From the NCBI GenBank assembly GCA_016219065.1, contig JACRCK010000073.1:1-50121 (forward strand): a stretch of 50,121 bases of DNA. The letters run 5' to 3'. This DNA is from Deltaproteobacteria bacterium. Lineage in GTDB: Bacteria > Desulfobacterota > RBG-13-43-22. Both the position numbers and the translations under genes were made by a program. The first letter of the stretch is position 1. Every line of letters starts with the position of its first letter. Below, one piece after another: positions 49,922 through 50,121 of the stretch. Below the pieces are notes generated by a model, which saw only the letters and a program-made list of their open reading frames with translations, did not search any database and was not told the DNA's origin.

Positions 49922-50121
49922 ATGACCGGGAACGATAACCACCGAAAGCTCCTGACCCCTTTTGATCTCAGGGGCCTGCAGCTCAAGAACCGCATCGTGA
50001 TGGCCCCCATGACCCGGGGCCGGGCCGGAGAGGAACGGCTCGCCAATCCCTTGATGGCGGAATATTACCGTCAAAGGGTCTCCGCCGGGCTGCTCATCAC
50101 CGAAGGGGTCTTTATTTCCCG
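49922..50121 (+). CDS. NADH:flavin oxidoreductase, Old Yellow Enzyme family (5' part)
   Basis: 66 codons, cut by the window end. LLTPFDLRGLQLKNRIVMAP, then MTRGRAGEERLANPLMAEYY and GLLITEGVFIS match the N-terminus of OYE/alkene reductases: FMN-binding start of the TIM barrel with the MAPMTR motif. These reduce activated C=C bonds using NAD(P)H. AGAAAGGAG precedes the ATG. It follows the hydrolase by 42 bases and may be in one transcript with it. Confidence 0.9.
   Translation, partial: MTGNDNHRKLLTPFDLRGLQLKNRIVMAPMTRGRAGEERLANPLMAEYYRQRVSAGLLITEGVFIS

Overview
The window looks like chromosome from an anaerobic member of the Desulfobacterota (the former Deltaproteobacteria). This is inferred from gene content only: an HdrA/MvhDGA-type electron-bifurcating hydrogenase cluster, a large cysteine-rich PAS sensor kinase, pyruvate phosphate dikinase, an FmdE-like protein, a phoH-pgpH-ybeY-pdxJ operon, GC-rich coding sequence, and intergenic spaces filled with palindromic repeats. 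No rRNA, tRNA, CRISPR array, phage or intact insertion sequence was seen.

Layout. 1-0.7 kb: two head-to-head copies of a 48-codon single-pass membrane protein gene on a long inverted repeat. 0.8-3.6 kb: ppdK. 3.9-7.0 kb (minus): rfbA-rfbB-rfbD for dTDP-rhamnose, without rfbC. 7.2-12.1 kb (plus): bioB-bioA-bioF-bioD behind a possible operator. 12.2-13.7 kb: a MoaD/ThiS-type sulfur carrier, a Uma2-family nuclease-fold protein and an FmdE-like protein. 14.0-21.8 kb: an accessory island of small unrelated genes, all on the minus strand (TIGR03067-like protein, acetolactate decarboxylase, GNAT, flavin-binding protein, small membrane proteins, antitoxin-like protein, secreted protein), separated in places by imperfect palindromes with integron attC-like ends. 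It is broken up by remnants of REP-associated transposases and an IS3-type transposase. 22-23 kb: repeats, a copied 3' fragment of pdxJ and a second antitoxin-like gene.

23.0-27.5 kb (minus): phoH, pgpH (c-di-AMP phosphodiesterase type) and ybeY fused in frame to pdxJ. 27.7-29.1 kb: cvpA and mazG. 29.1-33.9 kb (minus): GT2 glycosyltransferase, a polytopic GT-C-like protein, an alpha/beta hydrolase and a polyferredoxin-like protein. 34.2-36.2 kb: a divergent phosphoglycerate kinase and a flavodoxin-fold quinone reductase. 36.2-44.2 kb (minus): hdrA-mvhD-mvhG-mvhA, then a TusA-like carrier and a hybrid histidine kinase. 44.5-50.1 kb (plus): a molybdopterin oxidoreductase with an altered Fe-S motif, CorA, an orphan ABC permease, a hydrolase and the start of an Old Yellow Enzyme-type reductase.

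The metabolic genes fit H2- or sulfur-linked anaerobic energy metabolism, with PPDK and PGK around the lower glycolytic/gluconeogenic steps. The two least ordinary features are the attC-bearing cassette-like island with no integrase in view, and the invasion of gene ends by palindromic repeats, which now encode the C-termini of BioB and BioD.
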